In this document: positions 1 to 7,535 of the stretch, piece after piece
Position numbering within the stretch: position 1 is the stretch's first letter
Layout: every line of letters begins with the position of its first letter
Virus record (IMG/VR): IMGVR_UViG_3300027971_000227
Coordinates: 1-23,256 of that record
Strand: one strand, 5' to 3'
Source of the DNA: a virus
Length of the DNA: 23,256 nt
Program-made: the position numbers and the translations under genes
Notes under the pieces: generated by a model
Told to the model about the DNA's origin: nothing
The model's database searches: none
The model's input: the letters and a program-made list of their open reading frames with translations, nothing else

Positions 1-1
1 C

Positions 2-31
2 ACAGGAGAAATAGCTAACTTGGGAGTTTAA
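2..31 (+). CDS. Possible 3' end of an upstream gene (partial)
   Basis: The frame beginning at base 2 reads TGEIANLGV and then stops at 29-31. The other two forward frames stop earlier, at 12-14 and 16-18. Nine codons are too few to identify a product. In T4-like genomes the gene before the tail tube gene is usually the tail sheath (gp18), so this may be its end, but that is position-based inference only. Confidence 0.25.
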   Translation, partial: TGEIANLGV

Positions 32-38
32 TACCCGG

Positions 39-53
39 TAAATAAAAAGGAAC
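39..53 (+). promoter_or_regulatory. TAAATA box and Shine-Dalgarno of the tail tube gene
   Basis: TAAATA at 39-44 resembles the T4 late -10 element TATAAATA. It is followed by AAGGAA at 48-53, a usable Shine-Dalgarno about 6 bases before the ATG at 60. This is the only TAAATA-preceded gene on the left side with room for both a leader and a ribosome binding site. Promoter activity is inferred from similarity alone. Confidence 0.45.
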
Positions 54-59
54 AAAAAT

Positions 60-686
60 ATGGCAATCTCAACATTAAGTAAATTTACAGTACCATTAGC
101 AAACGATCAGAGTTCAGCATCACAAGGTTTATTGATGCCAAAACTTCAGTATCGTTTTAGAGTAGTTCTTGAAAACTTCGGTGTATCCACTCCAAGATCA
201 GAAATCACCAAACAAGTGGTTGATGTTACCAGACCTAACTTAACGTTCGATGATGTGACACTGGATGTTTACAACTCAAGAATTTATATGGCTGGAAAAC
301 ACACATGGGAAGCTATCACATTGACATTGAGAGACGATGTTAATAACTCAGTTTCTAAATTGGTTGGTGAACAAGTTCAGAAACAATTTGATTTCTTTGA
401 ACAAGCTTCAGCTGCTTCAGGAATTGATTACAAATTCACCACTAGAATTGAAATGCTGGATGGTGGTAATGGCGCAACAGCACCAGGCATATTAGAAACT
501 TGGGAACTTTATGGCTCTTACGTACAATCAGTAAACTACAACACCTTGGCTTATGCTACATCTGAACCAGTTACAATCACCTTATCAATCAGATACGACA
601 ACGCAGTACAAACTCCACAAGGCACAGGAATTGGCACAGCATTGACAAGAACTATCGGTTCATTAGCAACAGGCGGCGGTATATAA
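60..686 (+). CDS. gp19: Tail tube protein (T4 gp19-like)
   Basis: This is the major subunit of the inner tail tube, which polymerises as stacked hexameric rings on the baseplate and forms the channel for DNA ejection. The 208-residue protein matches T4-like gp19 in its layout. An N-terminal YRFRVVLENFG strand (about 31-41) is followed by VVDVTRPNLTFDDVTLDVYNS (about 48-68), the HTWEAITLTLRDDVNN strand pair (about 81-96), and the C-terminal VQSVNYNTLAYATSEPVTITLSIRYDNA (about 154-181). It is longer than the 163-residue T4 protein; the extra length includes a Gly/Thr-rich tail after about 182. It has its own Shine-Dalgarno and is followed by a strong terminator, as expected for a highly expressed structural gene. 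Confidence 0.93.
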   Translation: MAISTLSKFTVPLANDQSSASQGLLMPKLQYRFRVVLENFGVSTPRSEITKQVVDVTRPNLTFDDVTLDVYNSRIYMAGKHTWEAITLTLRDDVNNSVSKLVGEQVQKQFDFFEQASAASGIDYKFTTRIEMLDGGNGATAPGILETWELYGSYVQSVNYNTLAYATSEPVTITLSIRYDNAVQTPQGTGIGTALTRTIGSLATGGGI

Positions 687-711
687 TTTTACATTTCGTT
701 TATAGCAAAAG

Positions 712-736
712 AAGCGCCTTTAACGGCGCTTTTTTT
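712..736 (+). terminator. Rho-independent terminator after gp19
   Basis: AAGCGCC (712-718) pairs with GGCGCTT (725-731) around a 6-base loop, with a run of seven T from 730 to 736. It sits 25 bases after the gp19 stop and just before a late-promoter-like box. It therefore separates tail tube transcription from the next block. Confidence 0.88.
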
Positions 737-741
737 GTGAC

Positions 742-749
742 TATAAATA
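742..749 (+). promoter_or_regulatory. T4-type late promoter (TATAAATA)
   Basis: This is an exact TATAAATA match to the T4 late promoter consensus, preceded by C and placed directly after the gp19 terminator. A T4 late transcript starts about 6 bases after the box, which here is at or next to the ATG at 756. No Shine-Dalgarno fits between, so the message would be leaderless or nearly so. Confidence 0.65.
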
Positions 750-755
750 TAGAGT

Positions 756-2159
756 ATGCCAAGCATTAATAATTTCTTATCAGGATTCAGCAACGGTCTT
801 CCAGGCATGAAAGATTATGCTCATGCCAGTCGCTTATACCTCGATGATAATTTTAGATTAGCACCCAAACAAAAATTTTTATTTCATGTGGTATTTGATA
901 TTGATAATGAGATACCTGCTAGGGCGTTTAGTACCAACGAAAGATTAGAACTAAACATGTTGGTAAAAAATTGCGAATTGCCCAAATACGATATGAATTT
1001 AGAAGAAAAAATACAATATAATAAAAAAACTTATGTGGCTACCAGAATAAAATACAATCCGGTCAATATAGTATTCCATGATGATCATGCAGACACTGTA
1101 AATGCTTTTTGGAAAGCATATTATGAATATAATATTTCTGATTCTTTGTCTGTTGCAAACGCTGGGGGAGCCAACGGTTTCACCAAGGATGATATGTATG
1201 GGCCTAATAGAGTGGCCACACAATTTGGTATGGACAGCGCCACAAAAAGAGCAAAACCTTTCTTAAAATCTATACAAATTTTTGCATTACATAAAAAAAG
1301 ATTCACATCATTTACTCTGATCAATCCTGTTATAGGGTCATTCAGCCACGACAATCTCGATCAAAACGATGGCGGGGGAATAATGAGCAATACCATGCAA
1401 GTATTTTATGAGACGGTCTTATACGGAGCGGGCATAGTAAACAGCAATGACATAAAAGGTTTTGCCACATTGCATTACGATCTGGAACCGTCACCACTGA
1501 GCATTCTGGGCAGAGGAACTACATCAATATTTGGTCCTGGGGGTATTGTTGATGGCATCGGTTCTGTGATCACAGATGTGGCCAACAATAATATCAACCT
1601 AGGCACGATTCTCACAGGAATCAATACCTATAATAATGCTAAAAAAATCAAAGCCAAAGAAGCAGCCAAGGAAGAGTTAAAAGGGCTCACAAAAGAGGGA
1701 GTGGTGCAGATCGGTCGACAGTCAGGCACGATAACCAACCCTGTGGGAAATTTTTCAGTTGGTAATGCCGCGATCGTGGCTGTGGCCGCAGGAGCGACAC
1801 TGGCCACTTCTAAAGGATTGGTTGACGATAAAAATAAGACCAGAAATAGGGCGATTAATAATCCTATCATTGATACACAAAATTATCTCAGCCCGACCGA
1901 ATCGTTTAATTTGTTACAATCTAATTTGTCTGCCAGAGATCAGGTGGCGTCTTCTATATATTATAAATTAAATGGTTCTAGAAAAAATTTAACCATAGCA
2001 CAGAGTGATATAGAGTATGCAGCTTCTACCGATGGCACGAAAAACATATATAGAGCCAGGGCATTGACTGATATAACTAAATTAGTAAATGAAGGATATA
2101 TCAAAATCAATAGAACTACCAACGAGGTGTATATCGTAGCAGAAAGAGCAGGATTATAA
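756..2159 (+). CDS. Tail-tube-domain structural protein with C-terminal extension
   Basis: This 467-residue protein is probably a virion component. Residues about 38-240 read like the tail-tube fold shared by T4 gp19, gp48 and gp54. A strand KFLFHVVFDID comes first, then LVKNCELPKYDMNLEEKIQYN, then KYNPVNIVFHDDHADTVNAFWKAYYEYN. A later IQIFALHKKRFTSFTLINPVIGSFSHDNLD segment resembles the late strands of gp54. Beyond about 250 it carries Gly-rich linkers, a Lys/Glu helix (about 294-312), an Ala/Val-rich stretch (about 333-350) and an unplaced C-terminal 110 residues. It could be a baseplate tube-initiator relative or a neck/tail accessory protein. It starts immediately after a late-type promoter and its stop overlaps the next start (TAATGG). 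Confidence 0.6.
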   Translation: MPSINNFLSGFSNGLPGMKDYAHASRLYLDDNFRLAPKQKFLFHVVFDIDNEIPARAFSTNERLELNMLVKNCELPKYDMNLEEKIQYNKKTYVATRIKYNPVNIVFHDDHADTVNAFWKAYYEYNISDSLSVANAGGANGFTKDDMYGPNRVATQFGMDSATKRAKPFLKSIQIFALHKKRFTSFTLINPVIGSFSHDNLDQNDGGGIMSNTMQVFYETVLYGAGIVNSNDIKGFATLHYDLEPSPLSILGRGTTSIFGPGGIVDGIGSVITDVANNNINLGTILTGINTYNNAKKIKAKEAAKEELKGLTKEGVVQIGRQSGTITNPVGNFSVGNAAIVAVAAGATLATSKGLVDDKNKTRNRAINNPIIDTQNYLSPTESFNLLQSNLSARDQVASSIYYKLNGSRKNLTIAQSDIEYAASTDGTKNIYRARALTDITKLVNEGYIKINRTTNEVYIVAERAGL

Positions 2160-2536
2160 TGGCAGAATTTTATACAAATCTACCACAGAAAGAAAAAGAT
2201 AGATTACAAAAAACAATCGATGATTTAAAAAATAATCAATATGTTGAACCTTTCCAGTTCAATATCAATGATTATGAAACTACCATAGCATTTTTTGTAA
2301 AGAGAGGATTTGATAGGCAGCCAGCAGAAGAGATAGCATATGTTATATTAAAACAATCTAAAATAGATGCTGTGCCTGTGACTCAAATACTGGATCTGTT
2401 GGGTCAATCTTCTCCCGTGCAACTGAGCGAATTAATTACAGTTGTTCTTAATGCCAATAGATTCAAGACCAGTCGACTGGGTGTCAGAAATACCAAGAAC
2501 GTTAAAGATGTAGTTTCAAGAAATGTTGTGGCCTAA
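2159..2536 (+). CDS. Small unknown protein in the structural block
   Basis: This 125-residue protein is not assigned to a family. It looks like a soluble, mostly helical protein with a charged N-terminus, a central helix-rich region (FFVKRGFDRQPAEEIAYVIL, about 47-66) and a basic C-terminal tail with SRLGVRNTKNVKDVVSRN. There is no signal peptide or membrane segment. The start overlaps the upstream stop by one base and the stop overlaps the gp4 start in the same way, so it is probably translated together with both neighbours. A head- or tail-assembly role is suggested only by that position. Confidence 0.75.
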   Translation: MAEFYTNLPQKEKDRLQKTIDDLKNNQYVEPFQFNINDYETTIAFFVKRGFDRQPAEEIAYVILKQSKIDAVPVTQILDLLGQSSPVQLSELITVVLNANRFKTSRLGVRNTKNVKDVVSRNVVA

Positions 2537-2970
2537 TGAAATTTGCAAGAGGAAAATTCATAATGAAGAATCCTGCGAAGTATGTGGGAACTAAGTCTCC
2601 AACCTATAGGAGTGGTTGGGAACACTCATTCATGCGTTTATGCGATGAGCATCCAAACGTTTATCAGTGGGCCAGTGAATCTATAAAAATTCCCTATCGT
2701 CATCCACTCACAGGCAAATACACAATTTATGTGCCGGATTTTTTCATAGTTTACATGGACAAAGATGGCAGTAAACATGCAGAATTGATAGAAGTAAAAC
2801 CCATGAATCAAATTTCCATGGCACGTGCTGGTAAAAGCACCGGTCGACAAACGCAGGTGGTTATCAATAGAGCCAAATGGGAGGCTGCCACAGCCTATGC
2901 TCGGCAGAATAGAATCACTTTTCGAGTATTGAGTGAAGAACAATTATTCCATCAAGGCAATCGTAAGTAA
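2536..2970 (+). CDS. gp4: Head completion protein / nuclease (T4 gp4-like)
   Basis: This family acts at the end of T4-like head assembly, and T4 gp4 has been reported to be a nuclease needed for morphogenesis. The 144-residue length is close to the 150 of T4. YRSGWEHSFM (24-33) contains Glu29. YVPDFF (65-70) supplies the PD of a PD-(D/E)xK core and IEVK (85-88) supplies the ExK. The following KWEAATAYAR...ITFRVLSEEQ helix-strand is typical of TnsA-like nucleases. All the expected catalytic residues are present, so it should be active. It starts one base inside the stop of the previous gene. Confidence 0.9.
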   Translation: MKFARGKFIMKNPAKYVGTKSPTYRSGWEHSFMRLCDEHPNVYQWASESIKIPYRHPLTGKYTIYVPDFFIVYMDKDGSKHAELIEVKPMNQISMARAGKSTGRQTQVVINRAKWEAATAYARQNRITFRVLSEEQLFHQGNRK

Positions 2971-2973
2971 ATA
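2968..2973 (+). promoter_or_regulatory. TAAATA box before gp16
   Basis: TAAATA lies 6 bases before the ATG at 2980. The first three bases are also the stop codon of gp4, so part of the match is forced by coding. It follows the same spacing as the other boxes in this block, and there is no Shine-Dalgarno between box and start. Confidence 0.4.
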
Positions 2974-2979
2974 TTCACA

Positions 2980-3501
2980 ATGACACGCAAACTAGAAGAG
3001 ATACTCAATTTACCAAATGTCAAGGAAGCATTTGCACAAGTGGATGCCAAGGAGAAATCTCGAGAAGACAAAGATAAACCCTCTATACCTAAAAATGTAG
3101 ACCCTCAAACTGCCAAAGCATTAGAAAAAACCTATCAAGAGTTTGACAAGATTGCAGCAGCACTGCCACAGGTTAAAGGATTGGGAGAACTCAGTGATCT
3201 GGAATTGGACAAACTGGCCATGGAAGCTGAAGAGAGCTACAAAAATCTCATGGATCTAGGCATGAACGTGGACAGCAGATATTCAGGACGTATTTTTGAG
3301 GTTGCCAGCTCGATGTTACGCAATGCCATAGACGCAAAATCTCAAAAAATTGATAAAAAATTACAGATGGTGGAGCTACAGCTCAAAAAGTTAAAAATAG
3401 ATAAAAGCGGCTCAGACGACACTAGCGAACCGGTTGAAAGCGAAGGTATGATCATTAGCGATCGTAACGAGTTAATGAAGAAACTGCTCAAGAAAGACTA
3501 A
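2980..3501 (+). CDS. gp16: Terminase small subunit (T4 gp16-like)
   Basis: The small terminase subunit forms a ring that recognises concatemeric phage DNA and regulates the gp17 motor. The 173-residue size is close to T4 gp16 (164). The central part has the two-helix pattern of the family: LGELSDLELDKLAMEAEESYK, then SRYSGRIFEVASSMLRNAIDAKSQKIDKKLQMVELQLKKL, a long amphipathic coiled-coil-like helix (about 100-140). The ends are charged and probably flexible. It lies three genes upstream of the large subunit, whereas in T4 gene 16 is directly next to gene 17. Confidence 0.8.
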   Translation: MTRKLEEILNLPNVKEAFAQVDAKEKSREDKDKPSIPKNVDPQTAKALEKTYQEFDKIAAALPQVKGLGELSDLELDKLAMEAEESYKNLMDLGMNVDSRYSGRIFEVASSMLRNAIDAKSQKIDKKLQMVELQLKKLKIDKSGSDDTSEPVESEGMIISDRNELMKKLLKKD

Positions 3502-3504
3502 ATA
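3499..3504 (+). promoter_or_regulatory. TAAATA box before the 209-residue protein
   Basis: TAAATA starts at the gp16 stop codon and ends 7 bases before the ATG at 3512. No Shine-Dalgarno is visible between. It is part of the recurring series. Confidence 0.4.
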
Positions 3505-3511
3505 CTGCATT

Positions 3512-4141
3512 ATGACAGACTTTAAACACTATCTAGCAGAATCAATTAAAGAATACAACTACAAAATCAAAGTGGCTGGTGATTTAAGCGAAGATTTTGG
3601 CACTAAATTAGAGTCGGCCTTAAAAAAATACGAAGTTAAAAGTTTGTCAAAAGGCAAAAAAACTCCTATACAGGAAATGCCATTAGATTTTCCACATTTA
3701 AAAAATCAAGCAGTGACTATATTCGAATTAACCACAATGTATCCAGCATCAGTATTTGAGATGAGAGCATTGGTTGCTGACAGCATGAGATTACATCCTA
3801 ATCAAATCGTTGTGAGAAAACCCGGAGAGCCCACAGAGGAATATCAAGAAGAAATGAAAGCCAACGCTGAGAAAAAATCAGAATTTAAATCTATGTTACA
3901 AGATGTAGAATACAAAGATGCTCCAAAAGTGAAAGCTGATGAAGTGTATGGAGATCGAGCTAATCAAAGTTTATTAAAAGAATTATTAAAAGATAGAAAA
4001 CAAAAAATGGAATTTGCTGCTAAAATTAAAGTGGAGCAGGAAATACAAAAAAACGAAGGCGATAAGAAAAATTCTGGATCACCAATCAAACCAGCACATA
4101 AAGGTCCAGTAAAAGGCAACCCAGACCCAGCAGGAAAATAA
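3512..4141 (+). CDS. Unknown protein, probably virion-associated
   Basis: This 209-residue protein is not assigned. The first ~110 residues look like a compact alpha/beta domain: YNYKIKVAGDLSEDFGTKLESALKKYEVKSLS, then a segment with PIQEMPLDFPHLKNQAVTIFELTTMYP, then VFEMRALVADSMRLHPNQIVVRKPGEP. After that comes a long, charged, low-complexity helical region rich in Lys and Glu, with a Pro/Gly/Lys tail. I believe similar proteins sit in packaging/capsid blocks of marine T4-like phages without known function. It lies between the terminase subunits and reads into the next gene after 4 bases, so it belongs to the same expression unit. Confidence 0.7.
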   Translation: MTDFKHYLAESIKEYNYKIKVAGDLSEDFGTKLESALKKYEVKSLSKGKKTPIQEMPLDFPHLKNQAVTIFELTTMYPASVFEMRALVADSMRLHPNQIVVRKPGEPTEEYQEEMKANAEKKSEFKSMLQDVEYKDAPKVKADEVYGDRANQSLLKELLKDRKQKMEFAAKIKVEQEIQKNEGDKKNSGSPIKPAHKGPVKGNPDPAGK

Positions 4142-4145
4142 ATTT

Positions 4146-5264
4146 ATGGAAATGATCGATATCTTATCTAGACTTAAACAAATTCAAGAGAGCAATCCTA
4201 ATATAGATGTTAAAGATGCAATCTCTAGTGTTGAAAAAACCAATGGTGCAGTTTCTGAAAAAGCAAAAAATCCATACGCAATTGGAATGGCTGCTGCAAT
4301 GAAAGCAACTGGAGACAAACCACCTTTAAAAAAATCTACAATCACTAAAGCTCATGACATTGCTAAAGGCATTGAAAAAAATGAAGGTGAAATAGATGAG
4401 ACAATGACTCGTCAACATTTTCAACTGTTTGCCGACACAGTGAAACAGATTGAAGATCCAATCAAACGTGCAGAAACTGCCCAACTATTAGCCGGAGTAT
4501 TTGCTAAAAGTAATCCAAGATTTGATAATGCGACATTTATGTCAGCGGCAGGCGTAGCAGAAGGCAACGAAGTGGAAGAAGGTCGAGTTAAAGATTGGTT
4601 GATGGATATGGAATCCGATGCTGTGGACATGACCAGAGAAGAATTTATCAAGAAACACGGACAATCACAGGCTCATGTATGGGATCGAGTGCAAAAACAA
4701 GAAAAAGAAAACGAATCAGTACAAGAAGCAAAACCAGACTTCTTAGATCTTGATAAAGACGGTAACAAAAAGGAACCTATGAAAAAAGCTATCAAAGATA
4801 AAGAAAAGAAAATGAATGAATCTGTTGTGATTGCAACCGACAGTCCAGAAGAAGCATCTATGATGATGCAACTATTAAAATTAGCAGGAGTACAACCAGT
4901 GAGTCAAGATATGATCAATCAACCTGCAGCAGATGTACAAGCAGATGAAGATTATGCTAACACTCCAAAAGAAAAATACAGCGACATCAAAGCAGCAGTA
5001 CCAAATGGCACAGATCTAAATCGTGAAAAAGGTGCTTATGTTAAAGCAGCTGGTGGTGATAATCCTATGGCAATTAGAACAGAAGGATCTGACATCACAG
5101 AAGAACAACTATCTAATAGTCTAAGAGCTCAATATGAGAGTTTTAAACAAACATATCAAGAGGCTGCCAAGGCAAAACCAGACTATTTGGATTTTGACAA
5201 AGATGGTAATAAAACAGAGCCCATGAAGAAAGCTCTCAAAGATAAAGAAAAGAAGGATAAATAA
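4146..5264 (+). CDS. Acidic/lysine-rich repeat protein with DxDxDGN motifs
   Basis: This 372-residue protein has no assigned function. It is strongly charged and appears modular. KNPYAIGMAAAMKATGDKPP (41-60) comes first, followed by a helical segment (about 86-180). Then come two near-identical units (196-222 and 344-370) carrying the DxDxDGN pattern of EF-hand-like calcium loops. Between them lies SPEEASMMMQLLKLAGVQPVS (233-253), a type of short segment I recall from other marine phage proteins. No catalytic motif, signal peptide or membrane helix is visible. A capsid core, scaffold or internal-protein role is a guess from its neighbours. CAGGAAA at 4131-4137 may serve as Shine-Dalgarno. Confidence 0.7.
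   Translation: MEMIDILSRLKQIQESNPNIDVKDAISSVEKTNGAVSEKAKNPYAIGMAAAMKATGDKPPLKKSTITKAHDIAKGIEKNEGEIDETMTRQHFQLFADTVKQIEDPIKRAETAQLLAGVFAKSNPRFDNATFMSAAGVAEGNEVEEGRVKDWLMDMESDAVDMTREEFIKKHGQSQAHVWDRVQKQEKENESVQEAKPDFLDLDKDGNKKEPMKKAIKDKEKKMNESVVIATDSPEEASMMMQLLKLAGVQPVSQDMINQPAADVQADEDYANTPKEKYSDIKAAVPNGTDLNREKGAYVKAAGGDNPMAIRTEGSDITEEQLSNSLRAQYESFKQTYQEAAKAKPDYLDFDKDGNKTEPMKKALKDKEKKDK
4731..4811 (+). repeat. First copy of a 27-residue DxDxDGN repeat
   Basis: It encodes residues 196-222 of the 372-residue protein, beginning KPDFLDLDKDGNKKEP. It matches the second copy at 23 of 27 residues. D201, D203 and D205 followed by Gly-Asn resemble the first half of an EF-hand loop. Confidence 0.85.
5175..5255 (+). 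repeat. Second copy of the 27-residue DxDxDGN repeat
   Basis: It encodes residues 344-370, beginning KPDYLDFDKDGNKTEP. It differs from the first copy at four positions (F/Y, L/F, K/T, I/L), all except K/T conservative. It forms almost the whole C-terminus of the protein. Confidence 0.85.
5258..5263 (+). promoter_or_regulatory. TAAATA box before the 123-residue protein
   Basis: GATAAATA ends at 5263, 6 bases before the ATG at 5270. It overlaps the end of the upstream gene, whose stop codon is 5262-5264. An AGGA at 5253-5256 could act as a distant Shine-Dalgarno if the gene is translated from a longer message. Confidence 0.4.
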
Positions 5265-5269
5265 TTTAT

Positions 5270-5641
5270 ATGGCATCAGTAACAAGAGTAACAGGTTTAA
5301 AAGCAACAGTAGGAACATTATACGATGTTAACTGCAATCTTTTCAAACTCATAGTAAAAAAAAGAGACGGTGTAGCGGTGGATCTTCGAGATGAAGACGA
5401 TGCTGTTGAAGAAGCTGTTGAACAGATATTAAAAGAACTTAATCCATTAGCATATTTTATCGCTGATGCTAGCACAGGACTAATTCATCTAGTTATGGAT
5501 AAAAATGCAACTGCTGCAGATATGCAATACAGAGTGAGAAACATCGGCAATTCCGATGACGACGGCTCAACTGTTGGTCCAAACTTGATCGACATTGGTG
5601 GATCTACAGTTACAGCAGCTACATCATTTACAGTAACTTAA
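5270..5641 (+). CDS. Unknown small protein in packaging block
   Basis: This 123-residue protein is not assigned. It looks like a small beta-rich domain. MASVTRVTGLKATVGTLYDVN is followed by an acidic helix with DEDDAVEEAVEQILKELNPLAYFI (about 42-65), then LIHLVMDKNATAADMQYRVRNIG and a Thr/Val-rich C-terminus ending in TVTAATSFTVT. That last pattern is common in phage capsid-decoration or structural proteins but is not diagnostic. It has no Cys other than one near the start, no transmembrane segment and no signal peptide. A virion component is the likeliest role, from context. Confidence 0.65.
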   Translation: MASVTRVTGLKATVGTLYDVNCNLFKLIVKKRDGVAVDLRDEDDAVEEAVEQILKELNPLAYFIADASTGLIHLVMDKNATAADMQYRVRNIGNSDDDGSTVGPNLIDIGGSTVTAATSFTVT

Positions 5642-5659
5642 TTTTACCAGATAACCCAC

Positions 5660-5665
5660 TAAATA
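5660..5665 (+). promoter_or_regulatory. TAAATA box before the 87-residue protein
   Basis: CTAAATAT lies in the 29-base gap between genes, with 5 bases between the box and the ATG at 5671. It does not overlap a stop codon, so coding constraint does not explain it. This is one of the cleaner examples in the series. Confidence 0.5.
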
Positions 5666-5670
5666 TTTTT

Positions 5671-5934
5671 ATGAATTTCTTTGGAGAGTATTCTGACGGA
5701 TTGAGATACACTTCTATAAAAGTGACCTACAAGATGCCTAATTACCAAAATATATTACAAGAGTTTTGGTGGCAGACCATGGATGTGCCTCCACGATATC
5801 CTCGAATGAAACAATTCGTGGACTATTGGAACGATTATGTGGAAGCTGTGATACACAGTCTTGAAATAGGTCATATGGATCGTTTTGGAGCCACATCATA
5901 TACCAACGTGACGGATTGGTATAAACTTAAATAA
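5671..5934 (+). CDS. Small conserved-looking unknown upstream of gp17
   Basis: This 87-residue protein is rich in aromatic residues. It begins with a short strand (YTSIKVTYKMPNY) and continues with a Trp/Tyr-rich helical part: ILQEFWWQTMDVPPRYPRMKQFVDYWNDYVEAVIHSLEIGHMDRFGATSYTNVTDWYKLK. I recall similar small proteins beside the large terminase gene in marine T4-like phages, without a known function. No catalytic motif is evident. It is separated from gp17 by 5 bases and probably shares its message. Confidence 0.7.
   Translation: MNFFGEYSDGLRYTSIKVTYKMPNYQNILQEFWWQTMDVPPRYPRMKQFVDYWNDYVEAVIHSLEIGHMDRFGATSYTNVTDWYKLK
5928..5933 (+). promoter_or_regulatory. TAAATA box before gp17
   Basis: CTTAAATAAT overlaps the end of the 87-residue gene, and the box ends 6 bases before the gp17 ATG. 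No Shine-Dalgarno lies between the box and the start. It is part of the recurring series. Confidence 0.4.
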
Positions 5935-5939
5935 TAGCC

Positions 5940-7535
5940 ATGGCATATATATCATTGGACAGTGACCAGATAAAAAAGGCACACAAGAAACACAAATATA
6001 CCACTGATCAGGTATTGAAATTAGAACAATGCATGGATCCCAAGACCGGTCCTCTTTTCTTTATGAAAGAATTTATGAGAATACAGCATCCTACCAAAGG
6101 AGAGATGCGATTTGAACCGTATCCTTATCAGGAAAGGTTGATTGAAAGTTATAATAATCACAGATTTAGTATCGCCATGCTGCCACGACAAACAGGTAAG
6201 ACCACTTGTGCTTCTGGCTATCTTTTATGGTATGCAATGTTCAAACCAGATTCTCAGATACTGATCGCAGCACACAAATATCAAGGAGCATCAGATATTA
6301 TGAGCAGGGTGCGATATGCCTACGAGATGTTGCCATCATGGATCAAGGCAGGTGTCACACAATACAATAGGAACTCTATAGAATTTGATAACGGATCCAA
6401 GATCATGGCAACCACTACCACTGAAAACACCGGTAGGGGTATGTCACTTTCTCTGATATACTGTGACGAGTTTGCATTCGTACAACCTCCCGAGAAGGCC
6501 AAAGAATTCTGGACTTCATTATCTCCCACATTGAGTACAGGAGGTAAATGTTTGATCACTTCCACACCAAACTCAGATGAGGATCAGTTCGCTCTAATTT
6601 GGAAAGAAGCCTGTAAGAGGTTTGATGATTATGGAGTTGATCGAGTAGTGGGTACCAATGGTTTTTACGCCATGAAGGCTCATTGGTCAGAACATCCGGA
6701 TAGAGATGAAAAATGGGCTGAGCAAGAGAGAAGTCGAATTGGAGAAGAAAGATTTCGCAGAGAGCACGAGTGCGAATTTTTAATATTTGATGAAACATTA
6801 ATATCTAGTATAAAATTAGTAGAATTAGAAGGCAAAGATCCGTTAATCAATATGGGACAGGTGCGTTGGTGGAAAACACCCACACCAGGAAATGCCTACA
6901 TGGTGGCACTGGATCCGAGCTTAGGCACCGGAGGGGATTTCGCTGCCATACAGGTATTTGAATTGCCAAGTTTTGAACAAGTGGGAGAATGGCATCATAA
7001 CACCACACCGGCCAATCAACAGGTTAGAATATTACAAGCGATCACAAAACATATCTATGATTCTATCGTAGAAAAAAATCCCACAGAGACTCCCGCGATA
7101 TACTACAGCATGGAGAACAATACTCTAGGTGAAGCTGTGTTATTGCGAGTGATGGATCTGGGAGAAGAGAATATTCATGGTCAATTCTTGAGCGAACCTA
7201 TACGAAAAGGACATCGTAGAAAATTTCGAAGAGGATTTAATACCACTGCTAAACATAAAATAGCAGCCTGTGCCAAATTTAAAGAATTGGTAGAATCGGG
7301 CAAGATGAAGCTTAATAGTAAACCATTAATATCAGAATTAAAAGACTTCGTAGCATCGGGCGTTTCTTATAAAGGTAAACCCGGACAACACGATGATCTA
7401 GTGAGTGCTTGCTTATTAATGACTCGTATGATGCAGGTTTTGGCCACATTTGACCCTAAAATATTTGAAAGATGGACCGATAGGACCACTGAATGGACCG
7501 CTCCAATGCCTATATTTGCCAACCTGGGTACGTAA
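5940..7535 (+). CDS. gp17: Terminase large subunit (T4 gp17-like)
   Basis: This is the packaging motor ATPase and headful nuclease, which docks on the portal and translocates DNA into the prohead. All key residues are present in the 531-residue protein. The Walker A is LPRQTGKTT (81-89), the Walker B is LIYCDE (172-177, D176/E177) and the coupling motif is TSTP (207-210). The RNase H-fold nuclease acids are D325 (VALDPS), E392 (SMENN) and D485 (GQHDDLVSA), matching D401, E458 and D542 of T4 gp17. It is shorter than T4 gp17 (610), mainly at the N-terminus. The ATG at 5940 is placed 5 bases after the preceding stop. Function is assigned with high confidence. Confidence 0.96.
   Translation: MAYISLDSDQIKKAHKKHKYTTDQVLKLEQCMDPKTGPLFFMKEFMRIQHPTKGEMRFEPYPYQERLIESYNNHRFSIAMLPRQTGKTTCASGYLLWYAMFKPDSQILIAAHKYQGASDIMSRVRYAYEMLPSWIKAGVTQYNRNSIEFDNGSKIMATTTTENTGRGMSLSLIYCDEFAFVQPPEKAKEFWTSLSPTLSTGGKCLITSTPNSDEDQFALIWKEACKRFDDYGVDRVVGTNGFYAMKAHWSEHPDRDEKWAEQERSRIGEERFRREHECEFLIFDETLISSIKLVELEGKDPLINMGQVRWWKTPTPGNAYMVALDPSLGTGGDFAAIQVFELPSFEQVGEWHHNTTPANQQVRILQAITKHIYDSIVEKNPTETPAIYYSMENNTLGEAVLLRVMDLGEENIHGQFLSEPIRKGHRRKFRRGFNTTAKHKIAACAKFKELVESGKMKLNSKPLISELKDFVASGVSYKGKPGQHDDLVSACLLMTRMMQVLATFDPKIFERWTDRTTEWTAPMPIFANLGT

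Noticed and set aside
1628-1870. Antisense open frames inside the structural genes, for example within the 467-residue gene
   Set aside because: They lie opposite well-supported coding regions, lack start signals and have no recognisable protein features.
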